From contig NZ_JAOZEW010000004.1 in NCBI RefSeq assembly GCF_025847235.1, positions 1 to 64,000 of the forward strand: a DNA stretch of 64,000 bases, in the 5' to 3' direction. Under the pieces are notes generated by a model. That model saw only the letters and a program-made list of their open reading frames with translations, was not told where the DNA came from and did no database searches. The DNA comes from Flavobacterium shii (GTDB lineage Bacteria > Bacteroidota > Bacteroidia > Flavobacteriales > Flavobacteriaceae). Made by a program: the position numbers and the translations under genes. Below, piece after piece: positions 25,306 to 34,058 of the stretch. The stretch's first letter is position 1, and each line of letters begins with the position of its first letter.

Positions 25306-27969
25306 CTACAAACTAAAACTCATTCTACCAAAATAGTAAGCTCCTGTTGTACCCATTTGTACCGGTGCATATTTAAATACTCCAAAGTAACTATTTTCAT
25401 AAATTTGTCTATCTGGGAAAACATCAAATAAATTGTTGGCTCCTAAAGCAATCTGAATTTTTGGAGTTATCTTGTAAGCAACAGTTAAATCTGTTACTAC
25501 TTTTCCATTATGTTTCTGAATACCACCAAAAGGGAATCCGTCACGAATAACTTCTCCAAAATAGGTGTTTCTCAATAAGAAATTCCATTTGCTTAAACTG
25601 TAATTTACTGCAAAAGTTCCTTTGTGTTTTGGCGTGTTTGACTCAATTAAACTTCTCTCCTGAGGACCGTAATACACATCTTCCTGACCAATAAATAAAG
25701 CTGGAATATTATTTAATTTATCATCAACTTTATTATTATTATAGTTGTACAACAACGAAAGATTCAATTTTCCTTCACCTACATTCATATCATAATCAAT
25801 TACTAAGTCAAGTCCGTTGGTAGTTGTATTGATTGCATTGGTAAAGAAACGCCCTGTTTGAGCTCCATAATTAGCAAACAAATCACGAAGTGCCGGAACA
25901 GGATCTCCATATGCATCATTCCCTAAATTTCCGGTTAAGATAATCCTGTTATCAATTCTAATATGGTAATAGTCGGCAGTAATATGTAATTTCTTTGTTG
26001 GAGAAAAAACAACTCCAAAGCTATAATTTCTAGAAGTTTCTTCTTTTAATTTCGGAATCCCAAGTTCTTTAGCAACATCACTATCGTTTCTAAAAATACC
26101 CGAATTTAAGATTTGTCCATCTACAATATCGGTAGCGATATTATTAAAATATTGTTGGTGTAATGATGGTGCTCTAAATCCTGTACTTATAGCTCCACGA
26201 ATAAAAAGATTATCCAAAATTTTATATCTCGCAGATAATTTTCCGTTTAAGGTATTTCCAAAATCAGTAAAATCTTCATAGCGACCAGCAACTCCTATTA
26301 ATAGTTTCTCCGTAACGTCTGCTTCAACATCTGCATAAACCCCTACACTCTTTCTGTTTTCATTTACAGCATTTAAAGGAGAAAATCCAGGAAATGATTG
26401 TGCTCCTCCATTGATATAAGAATCTTCTTCGCCAGCAACGATTTTATACTTTTCGAAACGATATTCACCTCCAAAAGCAACATTTAAACCATTAAAAACT
26501 TCTTTATATAATCTGGTAACATCTAAATTTGCAGTGCTTTGCAAGAAAGAGTGATTTCCAGCTTTAAAATCTGTTGGACTATTATCGCCTAACGAAACGT
26601 TATTGGTATTGGAAACATCATATACAAATTTGTTTTCCCCAATAGTATTGCTTAAATCTAATTTCCATTCGCCAAACTTAAATTTGAAACCTACAGAAGA
26701 AGAAAGATCCGTTACAACGGAGTTTAATTCAGGTTGGAATCCCAAAGGAAAAATCGAGAATACAACATTTTCTGTTTCACTTGGCAAACGTCTAAATCCG
26801 TAGCCAGTTCCATTTCTATGACTTATACCACCTGATGCATAAAACTCGATTTGATCATTTAATGGAATTGATGCATTAAAGAAACCTTGAATATTTTTGA
26901 TTTTAGCATCTCCAATTTGAAAATTAAAATCGTCACGATTCAATCCCTTTTGTGCCAATAAATTATCATCAAATTGACGAGATTGAGCAGGATCATTAGC
27001 AAAATCATAAGAAAGTGTACCGTTACCATTACCTATAGACGTTTGATCAAAAATGATAAGGTTATTGTTTTGGGAACGATTTGTTTTCTCACGATTGTTA
27101 AATTCAGCCGTTAAGTTGATGAAACCGCCTTTATTTCCAATTTTAGCTCCGTAATTCAAATTCAAATTTGTGGTTTGTCCATCATTTCTTGATGTGCCGC
27201 CATAAGTTACATTGGCATCAAAACCAACATTATCTTTTAAAACTAAATTGATTACACCCGCAATTGCATCAGAACCATATTGTGCCGCTGCACCATCACG
27301 CAAAACTTCAATACGCTTAATCGCCGAAGCCGGAATTGCGCTTAAATCTGTTCCGACAGAACCGTTTCCAACTGTATTTTGGTAATTTACTAAGGAAGTT
27401 GTGTGCCTTCTTTTTCCATTAATTAAAACCAAAACCTGATCTGGGCCTAAACCTCTTAATGAAGCAGGGTCAATGTGTTCTGTACCATCAGATGAAGATT
27501 GGCGGCTTGAATTAAAAGATGGAATCAAGTAAGTCAATATATCATTTGTTGAAGTTTGCGGAGTTATGTTTCTAATTTTTGCTAAATTCACAACGTCAAC
27601 AGGAACTGCAGTTTCAAGCTTGCTTTTCTTAGGGTTTCTACTTCCTACCACGACAATTTCGTCAAGATTATTATTTTCCTGAACAAGCTGAATTATGATA
27701 ATATGGTCTTTTGCAACAACTTCTTTCGTATCATAACCAAACTGTGTAATGATAAGTACCGGAGCAATCGCAGCAGAAGTTACTTTAAATTTTCCTAAAG
27801 CATCACTTGTAACACTGGTTTTAGTTCCTTTAATAAGGATCGTTGCAAACTCTAAAGGATTTCCACTTTCATTTGTAATGGTTCCGTTAATCTCATGGCT
27901 TTGTGCAAAAAACAAAGTACTCGATAAAGTGAGAATTGCGGTTATGACAATTTTTAATTTTTTTCTCAT
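25306..27969 (-). CDS. TonB-dependent outer-membrane receptor with carboxypeptidase-like domain
   Basis: 887 residues: signal peptide to about residue 22 (LFFAQ), a CarboxypepD_reg-like domain (about 25-95, HEINGTITNESGNPLEFATILIKG), a plug domain (about 110-245, with the conserved RGLGPDQVLVLINGKRRH and IEVLRDGAAAQYGSDAIAGVINL), and a 22-stranded barrel ending YYFGRMSFSL. No SusD or regulator adjoins it and there is no STN domain, so it is a solo receptor with an unknown ligand. Its -7 box is probably at 28074-28081. Confidence 0.93.
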   Translation of the reverse strand: MRKKLKIVITAILTLSSTLFFAQSHEINGTITNESGNPLEFATILIKGTKTSVTSDALGKFKVTSAAIAPVLIITQFGYDTKEVVAKDHIIIIQLVQENNNLDEIVVVGSRNPKKSKLETAVPVDVVNLAKIRNITPQTSTNDILTYLIPSFNSSRQSSSDGTEHIDPASLRGLGPDQVLVLINGKRRHTTSLVNYQNTVGNGSVGTDLSAIPASAIKRIEVLRDGAAAQYGSDAIAGVINLVLKDNVGFDANVTYGGTSRNDGQTTNLNLNYGAKIGNKGGFINLTAEFNNREKTNRSQNNNLIIFDQTSIGNGNGTLSYDFANDPAQSRQFDDNLLAQKGLNRDDFNFQIGDAKIKNIQGFFNASIPLNDQIEFYASGGISHRNGTGYGFRRLPSETENVVFSIFPLGFQPELNSVVTDLSSSVGFKFKFGEWKLDLSNTIGENKFVYDVSNTNNVSLGDNSPTDFKAGNHSFLQSTANLDVTRLYKEVFNGLNVAFGGEYRFEKYKIVAGEEDSYINGGAQSFPGFSPLNAVNENRKSVGVYADVEADVTEKLLIGVAGRYEDFTDFGNTLNGKLSARYKILDNLFIRGAISTGFRAPSLHQQYFNNIATDIVDGQILNSGIFRNDSDVAKELGIPKLKEETSRNYSFGVVFSPTKKLHITADYYHIRIDNRIILTGNLGNDAYGDPVPALRDLFANYGAQTGRFFTNAINTTTNGLDLVIDYDMNVGEGKLNLSLLYNYNNNKVDDKLNNIPALFIGQEDVYYGPQERSLIESNTPKHKGTFAVNYSLSKWNFLLRNTYFGEVIRDGFPFGGIQKHNGKVVTDLTVAYKITPKIQIALGANNLFDVFPDRQIYENSYFGVFKYAPVQMGTTGAYYFGRMSFSL

Positions 27970-28073
27970 AAATAAATTTGGTTTTGGATATAATATAATG
28001 GTAATTAATTTACATAAATAGGCAAAAGAAAAGGTATTTGTCTACTATTTATATAGAATTAAATAATAAAATG

Positions 28074-28081
28074 CAAATGTA
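28074..28081 (-). promoter_or_regulatory. Putative -7 box for the TonB receptor
   Basis: The minus strand reads TACATTTG followed by C, about 105 bp before the ATG at 27969. Confidence 0.45.
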
Positions 28082-28157
28082 ATTGTAAAAAATCAAAATC
28101 GATTTATAAAACCCTATTTTTTATGAGAAGAAGAGTTTATTTATGAGTTTAATAAAA

Positions 28158-28165
28158 TATCTTTG
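28158..28165 (+). promoter_or_regulatory. -7 box that decides the SAM-hydrolase start
   Basis: TATCTTTG followed by C matches TAnnTTTG and lies 25 bp before the ATG at 28191. Because it sits inside the longer frame beginning at 28143, it argues for 28191 as the true start. Confidence 0.55.
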
Positions 28166-28190
28166 CTTAAATTTTAAAAAGAGAAAAAAA

Positions 28191-29078
28191 ATGAAATTAA
28201 GATTATTACTTTTTTTGTGTGCAGTAACTTTTAATAGTTTTTCACAAAATAATGTATTGGTTTTTCAATCAGATTTTGGTTTGAAAGATGGAGCAGTATC
28301 TGCTATGAAAGGAGTTGCAATTGGAGTGTCAACCGATCTTAAAATATTCGATGTAACGCATGAAATTCCAGCCTTTAATATTTGGGAAGCTGCTTATCGT
28401 CTATCACAAACGGCACAATATTATCCAGCAGGAACAGTGTTTGTTTCAGTTTGTGATCCAGGAGTTGGAACAGCCAGACATTCTGTTGTTTTATTGACAA
28501 AATCGGGTCATTATTTTGTAACTCCCGATAATGGAACTTTAACTTTAATTGCAGAACAATTAGGAATTCAGGAAATCCGTGAAATTGATGAAGTAAAAAA
28601 TCGTCGTCAGAATTCAAATGAATCTTATACGTTTCATGGACGTGATGTATATGCATTTACAGGAGCACGTTTAGCATCAAAAACAATTACATTTGAGCAG
28701 GTAGGACCAAAATTGCCAAATGAAGTTGTAAAAATTGAATACCAAAAACCAGTTTTCGAAAAAGGAATTATCAAAGGTGGAATTCCGATTCTGGATATTC
28801 AATATGGAAATGTATGGACAAATATCGATAAAAAAACTTTTGCAAATTTAGATGTAAAAGCAGGAGATTTTGTTAAGGTTCAAATTTTCAATGGAACTAA
28901 AAAAGTATACGAAGGGAAATTAAAACTAGTACATACTTTTGGAGAAGTAGAAGTTGGTACTGATGTAGTTTACTTTAATAGCCTTTTAAACTTTTCATTG
29001 GCAGTAAACCAAGGCAGTTTCTCAGAAAAACATAAAATTTATAGTGGAGCTAATTGGACTATTTCACTTAGTAAATAA
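28191..29078 (+). CDS. Exported SAM hydrolase / SAM hydroxide adenosyltransferase (DUF62)
   Basis: 295 residues. After a signal peptide (MKLRLLLFLCAVTFNSFSQ) comes a DUF62 fold: FQSDFGLKDGAVSAMKGVA at the N-terminus, the Asp in IFDVTHEIPAFNIWEAAYRL, VFVSVCDPGVGTARHSVVLL, the TPDNGTL motif and the TFHGRDVYAFTGARLA segment with Arg and His. These match enzymes that split SAM to adenosine and methionine and are related to fluorinase and chlorinase. The export signal is odd for a SAM-using enzyme. Monocistronic, with its own promoter and terminator. Confidence 0.88.
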   Translation: MKLRLLLFLCAVTFNSFSQNNVLVFQSDFGLKDGAVSAMKGVAIGVSTDLKIFDVTHEIPAFNIWEAAYRLSQTAQYYPAGTVFVSVCDPGVGTARHSVVLLTKSGHYFVTPDNGTLTLIAEQLGIQEIREIDEVKNRRQNSNESYTFHGRDVYAFTGARLASKTITFEQVGPKLPNEVVKIEYQKPVFEKGIIKGGIPILDIQYGNVWTNIDKKTFANLDVKAGDFVKVQIFNGTKKVYEGKLKLVHTFGEVEVGTDVVYFNSLLNFSLAVNQGSFSEKHKIYSGANWTISLSK

Positions 29079-29096
29079 TCTGATTTTCTTATATAA

Positions 29097-29131
29097 AAAA
29101 AGGTGTTCATCGTTATAATGAACACCTTTTT
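29097..29131. terminator. Bidirectional terminator
   Basis: A 14-bp stem (AAAAAGGTGTTCAT / ATGAACACCTTTTT) with a 7-base loop lies between the convergent SAM-hydrolase and alcohol dehydrogenase genes. Confidence 0.92.
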
Positions 29132-29148
29132 ATGTTTTATGGAATTGG

Positions 29149-30204
29149 CTAGTTTTTAAGAGAAGCCATATCGATTACAAAACGATATTTTATATCACCT
29201 TTTAATAGTCTTTCGTAAGCATTATTTACATCATTTACGCCAATTAATTCAATATCGGCAATAATGTTGTGCTTAGCGCAAAAGTCAAGCATTTCTTGAG
29301 TTTCGGCAATTCCACCGATAAGAGAACCCGAGAAACTTCTTCTGCCAAGTATTAGGCTAAATGACGTTACAGGAAGTGGATCCATAGGAGCTCCAACCAA
29401 TGTAAGAGTTCCGTCTACTCTTAGTAAATTTAAATAAGCATCGATATCATGTTGAGCCGATACACAATCTAAAATAAAATGAAGGCTTTTGGCATGTTTC
29501 TTCATTTCTTCTGGATCGGTAGATAATACTACTTCATCTGCTCCTAAGCGTTTAGCATCTTCCGTTTTCGATAATGAAGTTGTAAAAACCACTACATGAG
29601 CACCCATTGCTTTTGCAATTTTAATTCCCATATGTCCTAAACCACCAATACCTACGATACCTACTTTTTGCCCTGGCCCTACTTTCCAGTGTTTTAAAGG
29701 CGAGTAAGTTGTAATTCCCGCGCAAAGTAAAGGAGCAACACCTGCAAGATTCAATTTATCGGATATGCGAAGTACAAAATTCTCATCTACAACAACGCTC
29801 TCTGAGTATCCACCAAATGTTTGACCACCAAGATGCTTGTCTGGAGAATCAAATGTAAGTGTACTTCCTGAGTCGCAAAACTGCTCTAAATCTTCTTTAC
29901 AATGCTCACATTCTCTACAAGAATCGACCATACAACCTACACCTGCCAGGTCGCCTACTTTAAATTTCTTTACATGATCTCCTACTTTGGTCACTCTACC
30001 CACAATTTCATGTCCCGGAACTATTGGGTAAGTTGTACCGTGCCATTCATTTCTAGCCGAATGCAAATCGGAATGGCAGATACCGCAGTATAAGATTTCG
30101 ATCTCAACGTCATGCGCAGTTACAGTTCTACGCTTAATATCTAATGTTTTTAATGGCGCATCGGCAGCTACTGTACCAAAGGCTTTTATGCTTTTTGTTT
30201 CCAT
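29149..30204 (-). CDS. Zinc-dependent NAD(P) alcohol dehydrogenase (YahK/CAD type)
   Basis: 351 residues of the medium-chain dehydrogenase family, probably an NADP-dependent aldehyde reductase. Catalytic zinc ligands lie in CGICHSDLH and GHEIVGRV. The structural zinc site has four cysteines in GCMVDSCRECEHCKEDLEQFC. The nucleotide-binding motif is GIGGLGHMGIKIAKAMGA. This pattern matches E. coli YahK and plant cinnamyl-alcohol dehydrogenases. It lies downstream of two cupin genes on the same strand but is probably separate from them, given the 159-bp gap. Confidence 0.93.
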   Translation of the reverse strand: METKSIKAFGTVAADAPLKTLDIKRRTVTAHDVEIEILYCGICHSDLHSARNEWHGTTYPIVPGHEIVGRVTKVGDHVKKFKVGDLAGVGCMVDSCRECEHCKEDLEQFCDSGSTLTFDSPDKHLGGQTFGGYSESVVVDENFVLRISDKLNLAGVAPLLCAGITTYSPLKHWKVGPGQKVGIVGIGGLGHMGIKIAKAMGAHVVVFTTSLSKTEDAKRLGADEVVLSTDPEEMKKHAKSLHFILDCVSAQHDIDAYLNLLRVDGTLTLVGAPMDPLPVTSFSLILGRRSFSGSLIGGIAETQEMLDFCAKHNIIADIELIGVNDVNNAYERLLKGDIKYRFVIDMASLKN

Positions 30205-30363
30205 AATTTTAGTAATCTATAGTTATAATTGTTTTTTGTATAGTTTATTTATCTGCTTTTTACAAATACTTAAAGTAACGTAAGTCTTCTATTTTTACTT
30301 TTGCAGCAGCGATTTCTATATCCTTAATATCATCTGCTATAAGTTCAAGAAAAAGCTGTAGTA

Positions 30364-30768
30364 TTATTTTGTAAAGCTATTGTATTCTTCATCAGTTACT
30401 TGTTCCATCCAAGTTCCAATACCTTTATCAATCTCGGTAATAATTGCTATATGCGAGAATCGATTATCTGGCGTTGCACCATACCAGTGTTCAACTCCTG
30501 GTAAAATGGTAAGAACTTCTCCTTTACAGATTAGTCGTATAGGATTACCTCTTTCTTGAAAATATCCTACACCTTCTGTAGCAACAAGTAATTGCAAAGC
30601 CGTATTTGTATGCCAATTATTTCTCGAACCAGGTTCGAAGGCAACTTCTTTTATCGCAGTATTACGTGGCTGAATATCACTAGTACGTTTTTTAAAAGAA
30701 ACTTCACCAGTAGTGTATTTATTAGGGACTATCCCTTCTTCTATAATGGTAGTATAATGTGTTGACAT
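30364..30768 (-). CDS. Cupin-domain protein with reduced metal site
   Basis: 134-residue single-domain cupin closely related to its neighbour at 30953-31369 (shared FEPGxRNNWHT, ILPxxxHWxGA, ISVTDEEYNSF-like ending). Motif 1 is NNWHTNTALQ and motif 2 EHWYGATP. Compared with its paralogue, one His of the HTH pair is Asn and the second His of HWH is Tyr. Family members often act as small oxidoreductase partners or isomerase-like proteins; here metal binding may be weakened or lost. It has its own -7 box at 30824-30831. Confidence 0.85.
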   Translation of the reverse strand: MSTHYTTIIEEGIVPNKYTTGEVSFKKRTSDIQPRNTAIKEVAFEPGSRNNWHTNTALQLLVATEGVGYFQERGNPIRLICKGEVLTILPGVEHWYGATPDNRFSHIAIITEIDKGIGTWMEQVTDEEYNSFTK

Positions 30769-30823
30769 AAAAATAGTTTTTTATTGTAGTTTAATTTAAC
30801 ATTTATTCAACACAAAAACACAA

Positions 30824-30831
30824 CAAACTTA
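30824..30831 (-). promoter_or_regulatory. Putative -7 box for the first cupin
   Basis: Minus strand TAAGTTTG, 55 bp before the ATG at 30768. Confidence 0.45.
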
Positions 30832-30952
30832 AAGACAGTAATTTACAAAATATTTTTCTTGTCACAACATTGAGAAAAAAATAATATTATGCCTTTAATA
30901 TTTGCTTATAGTTATTCATTGAATAATAAAACAACACACCTTTACTTTAATA

Positions 30953-31369
30953 TTATTTAAAGCTATTGTATTGTTCATCAGTTACTCTTTCCAGCCAGTC
31001 TACAATACCATTTTGAGTATTGGTACTTATTGCTATATGGGTAAATTCGCTTTCTGGAGATGCTCCATGCCAGTGCTTAATATTTGGTAGAATAGTAACA
31101 ACATCACCTATATTAAGTAACTGAATAGGCTTTCCTTCTTCTTGATAATAACCTATTCCGTGCGTAACAATAAGAATTTGACCTCCAGGATGTGTATGCC
31201 AGTTATTTCTTGCGCCAGGTTCAAAAACTACATTCCCTATAACGGTATTAAAACTTCTATCGTCCGGAACAAGCATTTTTACCCAAGCACTACCTGTAAA
31301 ATAGTCTGCCGATGCTGCATCTCCTTTTGGAAAAATAGTATCGTTTAATTGATTTTGGTTTGTTTTCAT
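30953..31369 (-). CDS. Cupin-domain protein with intact metal-binding histidines
   Basis: 138-residue cupin. Motif 1 NNWHTHPGGQILIV gives His, His and Gln ligands, and motif 2 KHWHGASPESEFTHIAI gives the last His. Similar cupins are often encoded beside carboxymuconolactone-decarboxylase-like proteins and alcohol dehydrogenases. It lies 185 bp upstream of its diverged paralogue and downstream of an AraC regulator on the same strand, suggesting that the AraC gene controls the cupins and perhaps the dehydrogenase. Confidence 0.87.
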   Translation of the reverse strand: MKTNQNQLNDTIFPKGDAASADYFTGSAWVKMLVPDDRSFNTVIGNVVFEPGARNNWHTHPGGQILIVTHGIGYYQEEGKPIQLLNIGDVVTILPNIKHWHGASPESEFTHIAISTNTQNGIVDWLERVTDEQYNSFK

Positions 31370-31485
31370 AATTGTTCTGTTTTATACATCAGTTGTAAAC
31401 TAAATTTGAAGAAGTTATCAATGTCTTAAAACCTTGATGATTTAGTTAAGCAATCTAATATTGGTTAATACTAATTATTTCTGTG

Positions 31486-31493
31486 CAAATGTA
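31486..31493 (-). promoter_or_regulatory. Putative -7 box for the second cupin
   Basis: Minus strand TACATTTG followed by C, 116 bp before the ATG at 31369, within the AraC-cupin gap. Confidence 0.45.
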
Positions 31494-31554
31494 CTTTGGC
31501 AAAGACATTCAGATATAACGATTATCAAACAAAAAATTAAGAATATCAAACAAT

Positions 31555-32427
31555 CTAAACTCTTAAAGTTTTAGGTACCGTTCCTGTAAGCCTTTTAAAG
31601 TAATTATTAAAGTAGCTTGGATATTCGAATCCTAATGAATATCCGATATCGGCAATGCTCCAATCTGTATGTTGCAACAATGCTTTTGCTTCTCCTATTA
31701 TTCTTTCGGTAATATGTGCTGTGGTAGATTTTCCTGTAATTTCTCTTACCGAGCGATTAAGGTGATTTACATGTACAGCAAGGTTTTGGGCATAATCTTG
31801 TGGTGTTTTTAACTTAAGCGGCTGATTTTTTGTCTCGATTGGAAATTGTCTTTCCAGAAGTTCAATAAAAAGCGATGTTATCCTGGAAGAAGCATTTTTA
31901 TGTTTAAAGAAATTTTCTGTCGGCTGCATTTTAAGTGCCTCATGTATAATAAGGTTGATGTAATTGCGAATTAAATCATCTTTAAATATATAATCGGTAT
32001 CTTGCTCCGAAAGCATTTTTTTAAACATTGAAGCTATAAAAACCTCCTGCTCAGTTGTTAATGTAAATATCGGAGTTCCCCCAATCTTAAACAATGGAGA
32101 TTCATTAAGACTTTGGGAACGATCTTGTTTTTTTATAAAATCTTCTGTAAAAACACATGCGTATCCATTATGAGATGGCGATTTAATTTCCCAAGAGTAC
32201 GGAATATGTGGATTCCCAAAAAATAATATTGTACCATCGGTTTCAATTCCTCTGTCGGCATAATGAATAAGACTTTTACTTGTATTAATACATATCTTAT
32301 AAAAGTCCCTACGATTATAAGTAGGAACTGAATTAATACCGCTTTTTACCTCATAAACTTTAAAGCCTTTTAACTTTAAGTCATTGGTGTTAAAATCCGA
32401 AGCCTGAGAAATAATTTGATCATCCAT
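31555..32427 (-). CDS. AraC-family transcriptional regulator
   Basis: 290 residues: an N-terminal cupin-like sensing domain (FYKICINTSKSLIHYADRG, LFFGNPHIPYSWE) and a C-terminal AraC helix-turn-helix (about 200-288, ending IADIGYSLGFEYPSYFNNYFKRLTG). It heads a leftward series of two cupins and an alcohol dehydrogenase, so those are the likely targets. The start at 32427 lacks any Shine-Dalgarno site and has a -7 box ending just 4 bp upstream. Confidence 0.9.
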   Translation of the reverse strand: MDDQIISQASDFNTNDLKLKGFKVYEVKSGINSVPTYNRRDFYKICINTSKSLIHYADRGIETDGTILFFGNPHIPYSWEIKSPSHNGYACVFTEDFIKKQDRSQSLNESPLFKIGGTPIFTLTTEQEVFIASMFKKMLSEQDTDYIFKDDLIRNYINLIIHEALKMQPTENFFKHKNASSRITSLFIELLERQFPIETKNQPLKLKTPQDYAQNLAVHVNHLNRSVREITGKSTTAHITERIIGEAKALLQHTDWSIADIGYSLGFEYPSYFNNYFKRLTGTVPKTLRV

Positions 32428-32431
32428 ACTG

Positions 32432-32439
32432 CAAAGTTA
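32432..32439 (-). promoter_or_regulatory. -7 box abutting the AraC start (leaderless?)
   Basis: Minus strand TAACTTTG, then CAGT and ATG. No other Met is available near the N-terminus, so a transcript from this box would begin at or just inside the start codon. Confidence 0.5.
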
Positions 32440-32519
32440 AGAAAATCAAATATAAAATAATCTTAAATAATACGGGTATTTTTAGATTCTCCTCTCCCCT
32501 TTCCTTTTATTCCTATTCA

Positions 32520-32890
32520 GAATATTAACCGCAAAGAACGCCAAGTTTTACACTAAGTTCGCTAAGCTTTGTGTGCTTTGCAATTACTTTGTGGTAAAAA
32601 AATCTCTGTTCATTGTAATTCTTTAATTCTATCTAACACTTTGCCAAAGAAACGCAGATTATGCGGATTCGCTAAGGCCAAAACACGGATTAAACGGATT
32701 TTATTTTTGATTATTTTAAAATCAGTTTTTAATCTGCTGCTTTACTTTTGTAAATCCGTTTCATCCGCGTCCCATTATTGACAATTTAAGTTAGCAACTC
32801 TTTGTCAAAGAACCAAACGCACTTTCTTGAAATCTGTGGTAGAAATATATCAAATGAAATTTTCATGAATTACACCCAACTGGTTAAAAA
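32520..32890. repeat. Composite intergenic repeat region
   Basis: Three recognisable parts fill most of the 512-bp gap. 32528-32592 has arms TTAACCGCAAAG and CTTTGTGGTAA. Around 32650-32775, CACGGATTAAACGGATTTT pairs with AAATCCGTTTCATCCGCGT. At 32868-32886, AATTACACCCAACTGGTTA matches 18 of 19 bases of the outer arm of the palindrome at 49533-49727. A 70-codon open frame in it has no support as a gene. Confidence 0.65.
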
Positions 32891-32939
32891 GAATAAATAC
32901 ATATATTAGCATAAGTCAAACTAAGCAATAGAATAAATT

Positions 32940-33320
32940 ATGTTGGATGTAGTCAAAAAATTGAAATTCAGAGATACTGCAATTGTTCTTAATGCTCCAA
33001 TTGTAATTGAAGAAGAATTAAAAAAACTTGGTTTTAAAACAACCCTCGATAAGAAAATAAAGAGTACAAACACATTGGTATTTATCAATAATAACAAAGA
33101 GTATTTAGATTTTCTTAAAGATGATTTAAAAAATATTGAGTTTGATAGTGTTTTATGGTTTGCATATCCTAAAGGAACTTCAAAGATTAAAACCGACATA
33201 AATAGGGATACGATTCGTGTAACTGGTGAAGAATTTGGTATTACAACCGTAACAGCTGTTTCTATTAACGAAACCTGGAGTGCCTTACGTTTCAGGCCTA
33301 TTCACCAGGTTGGTAAATAA
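32940..33320 (+). CDS. DUF3052-like protein
   Basis: 126 residues. An N-terminal strand-loop-helix (RDTAIVLNAPIVIEEELKKL), a central segment (SVLWFAYPKGTSKIKTDINRDTI) and the terminal VTAVSINETWSALRFRP match my memory of DUF3052, where W-x-x-YPK and DETWSGLKF are the hallmarks. Function is unknown. It lies 44 bp before the AlkA-type glycosylase and may be co-transcribed with it. Confidence 0.7.
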   Translation: MLDVVKKLKFRDTAIVLNAPIVIEEELKKLGFKTTLDKKIKSTNTLVFINNNKEYLDFLKDDLKNIEFDSVLWFAYPKGTSKIKTDINRDTIRVTGEEFGITTVTAVSINETWSALRFRPIHQVGK

Positions 33321-33364
33321 CTCTTAACTACAAAACATATTTAATACGTTTAAAAAATAATAAA

Positions 33365-33970
33365 ATGGCACATCCATATATCTCTCATCTTTCAAAAGAT
33401 CCTGCATTCCAAAAAGTACTTATAGATGCCGAACATCGTGAGCTTAAAATGAATACTAATCTTCCTCAATTTTTATATACTTCGATTATCAATCAGCAAT
33501 TATCTGCCAAAGTTGGTGATGTGTTTTTAAAACGTTTTCTTGATATTTATGACGGTTTAGAGCCTAATTCTTTGCAAATTATAGAAACTACCGATGAAAG
33601 ATTACATGCAATTGGTTTATCAAAACCAAAGGTAAGTTATATAAAAAACGTGGCACAATTTGATCTCGATCACGGATTAGATTATGATAAGTTTATTGAG
33701 ATGACAGATCAGGAAATCATTGATTTGGTTACTTCCATAAAAGGAATTGGCAAATGGTCTGCACAAAATTTACTCATGTTTGCTTTAGGTCGCGAAGATG
33801 TTTTTTCTGCCGATGATTTAATAATACGCAATAAAATGGCTGTTTTATTTAATCTGGACAAAACCGATAAGAAAAAATTCAACCAAGAGATTATTCGTTT
33901 ATCACAACCGTGGAGTCCTTATAGAACTTATGCCTGCCTGCATTTATGGAGGTGGAAAGACCAAATATAA
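33365..33970 (+). CDS. DNA-3-methyladenine glycosylase II (AlkA type, HhH-GPD)
   Basis: Base-excision repair enzyme of 201 residues that removes alkylated purines. The helix-hairpin-helix is SIKGIGKWSAQNLLMFAL (about 124-141) followed by the GPD loop REDVFSADDL with catalytic Asp151. The N-terminal part (FLYTSIINQQLSAKVGDVFLKRF) is typical. It lacks the N-terminal TBP-like domain of E. coli AlkA and so belongs to the short subgroup. Confidence 0.9.
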   Translation: MAHPYISHLSKDPAFQKVLIDAEHRELKMNTNLPQFLYTSIINQQLSAKVGDVFLKRFLDIYDGLEPNSLQIIETTDERLHAIGLSKPKVSYIKNVAQFDLDHGLDYDKFIEMTDQEIIDLVTSIKGIGKWSAQNLLMFALGREDVFSADDLIIRNKMAVLFNLDKTDKKKFNQEIIRLSQPWSPYRTYACLHLWRWKDQI

Positions 33971-34058
33971 AAACATATAATGCAAAACTTTATCGTCTTG
34001 CATTATACGTTGTGAGACATAAAAAAACGATTGCCTCTAATTAAAAATGCATCTCTCA

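Noticed and set aside
28143..28190. Upstream ATG extension of the SAM-hydrolase gene
   Set aside because: It would place the -7 box inside the coding region and put 16 polar residues before a clear signal peptide.
32569..32781. 70-codon plus-strand frame
   Set aside because: It is made entirely of intergenic repeat sequence (CGGATT and CTTTG arms), so it is not a credible gene.
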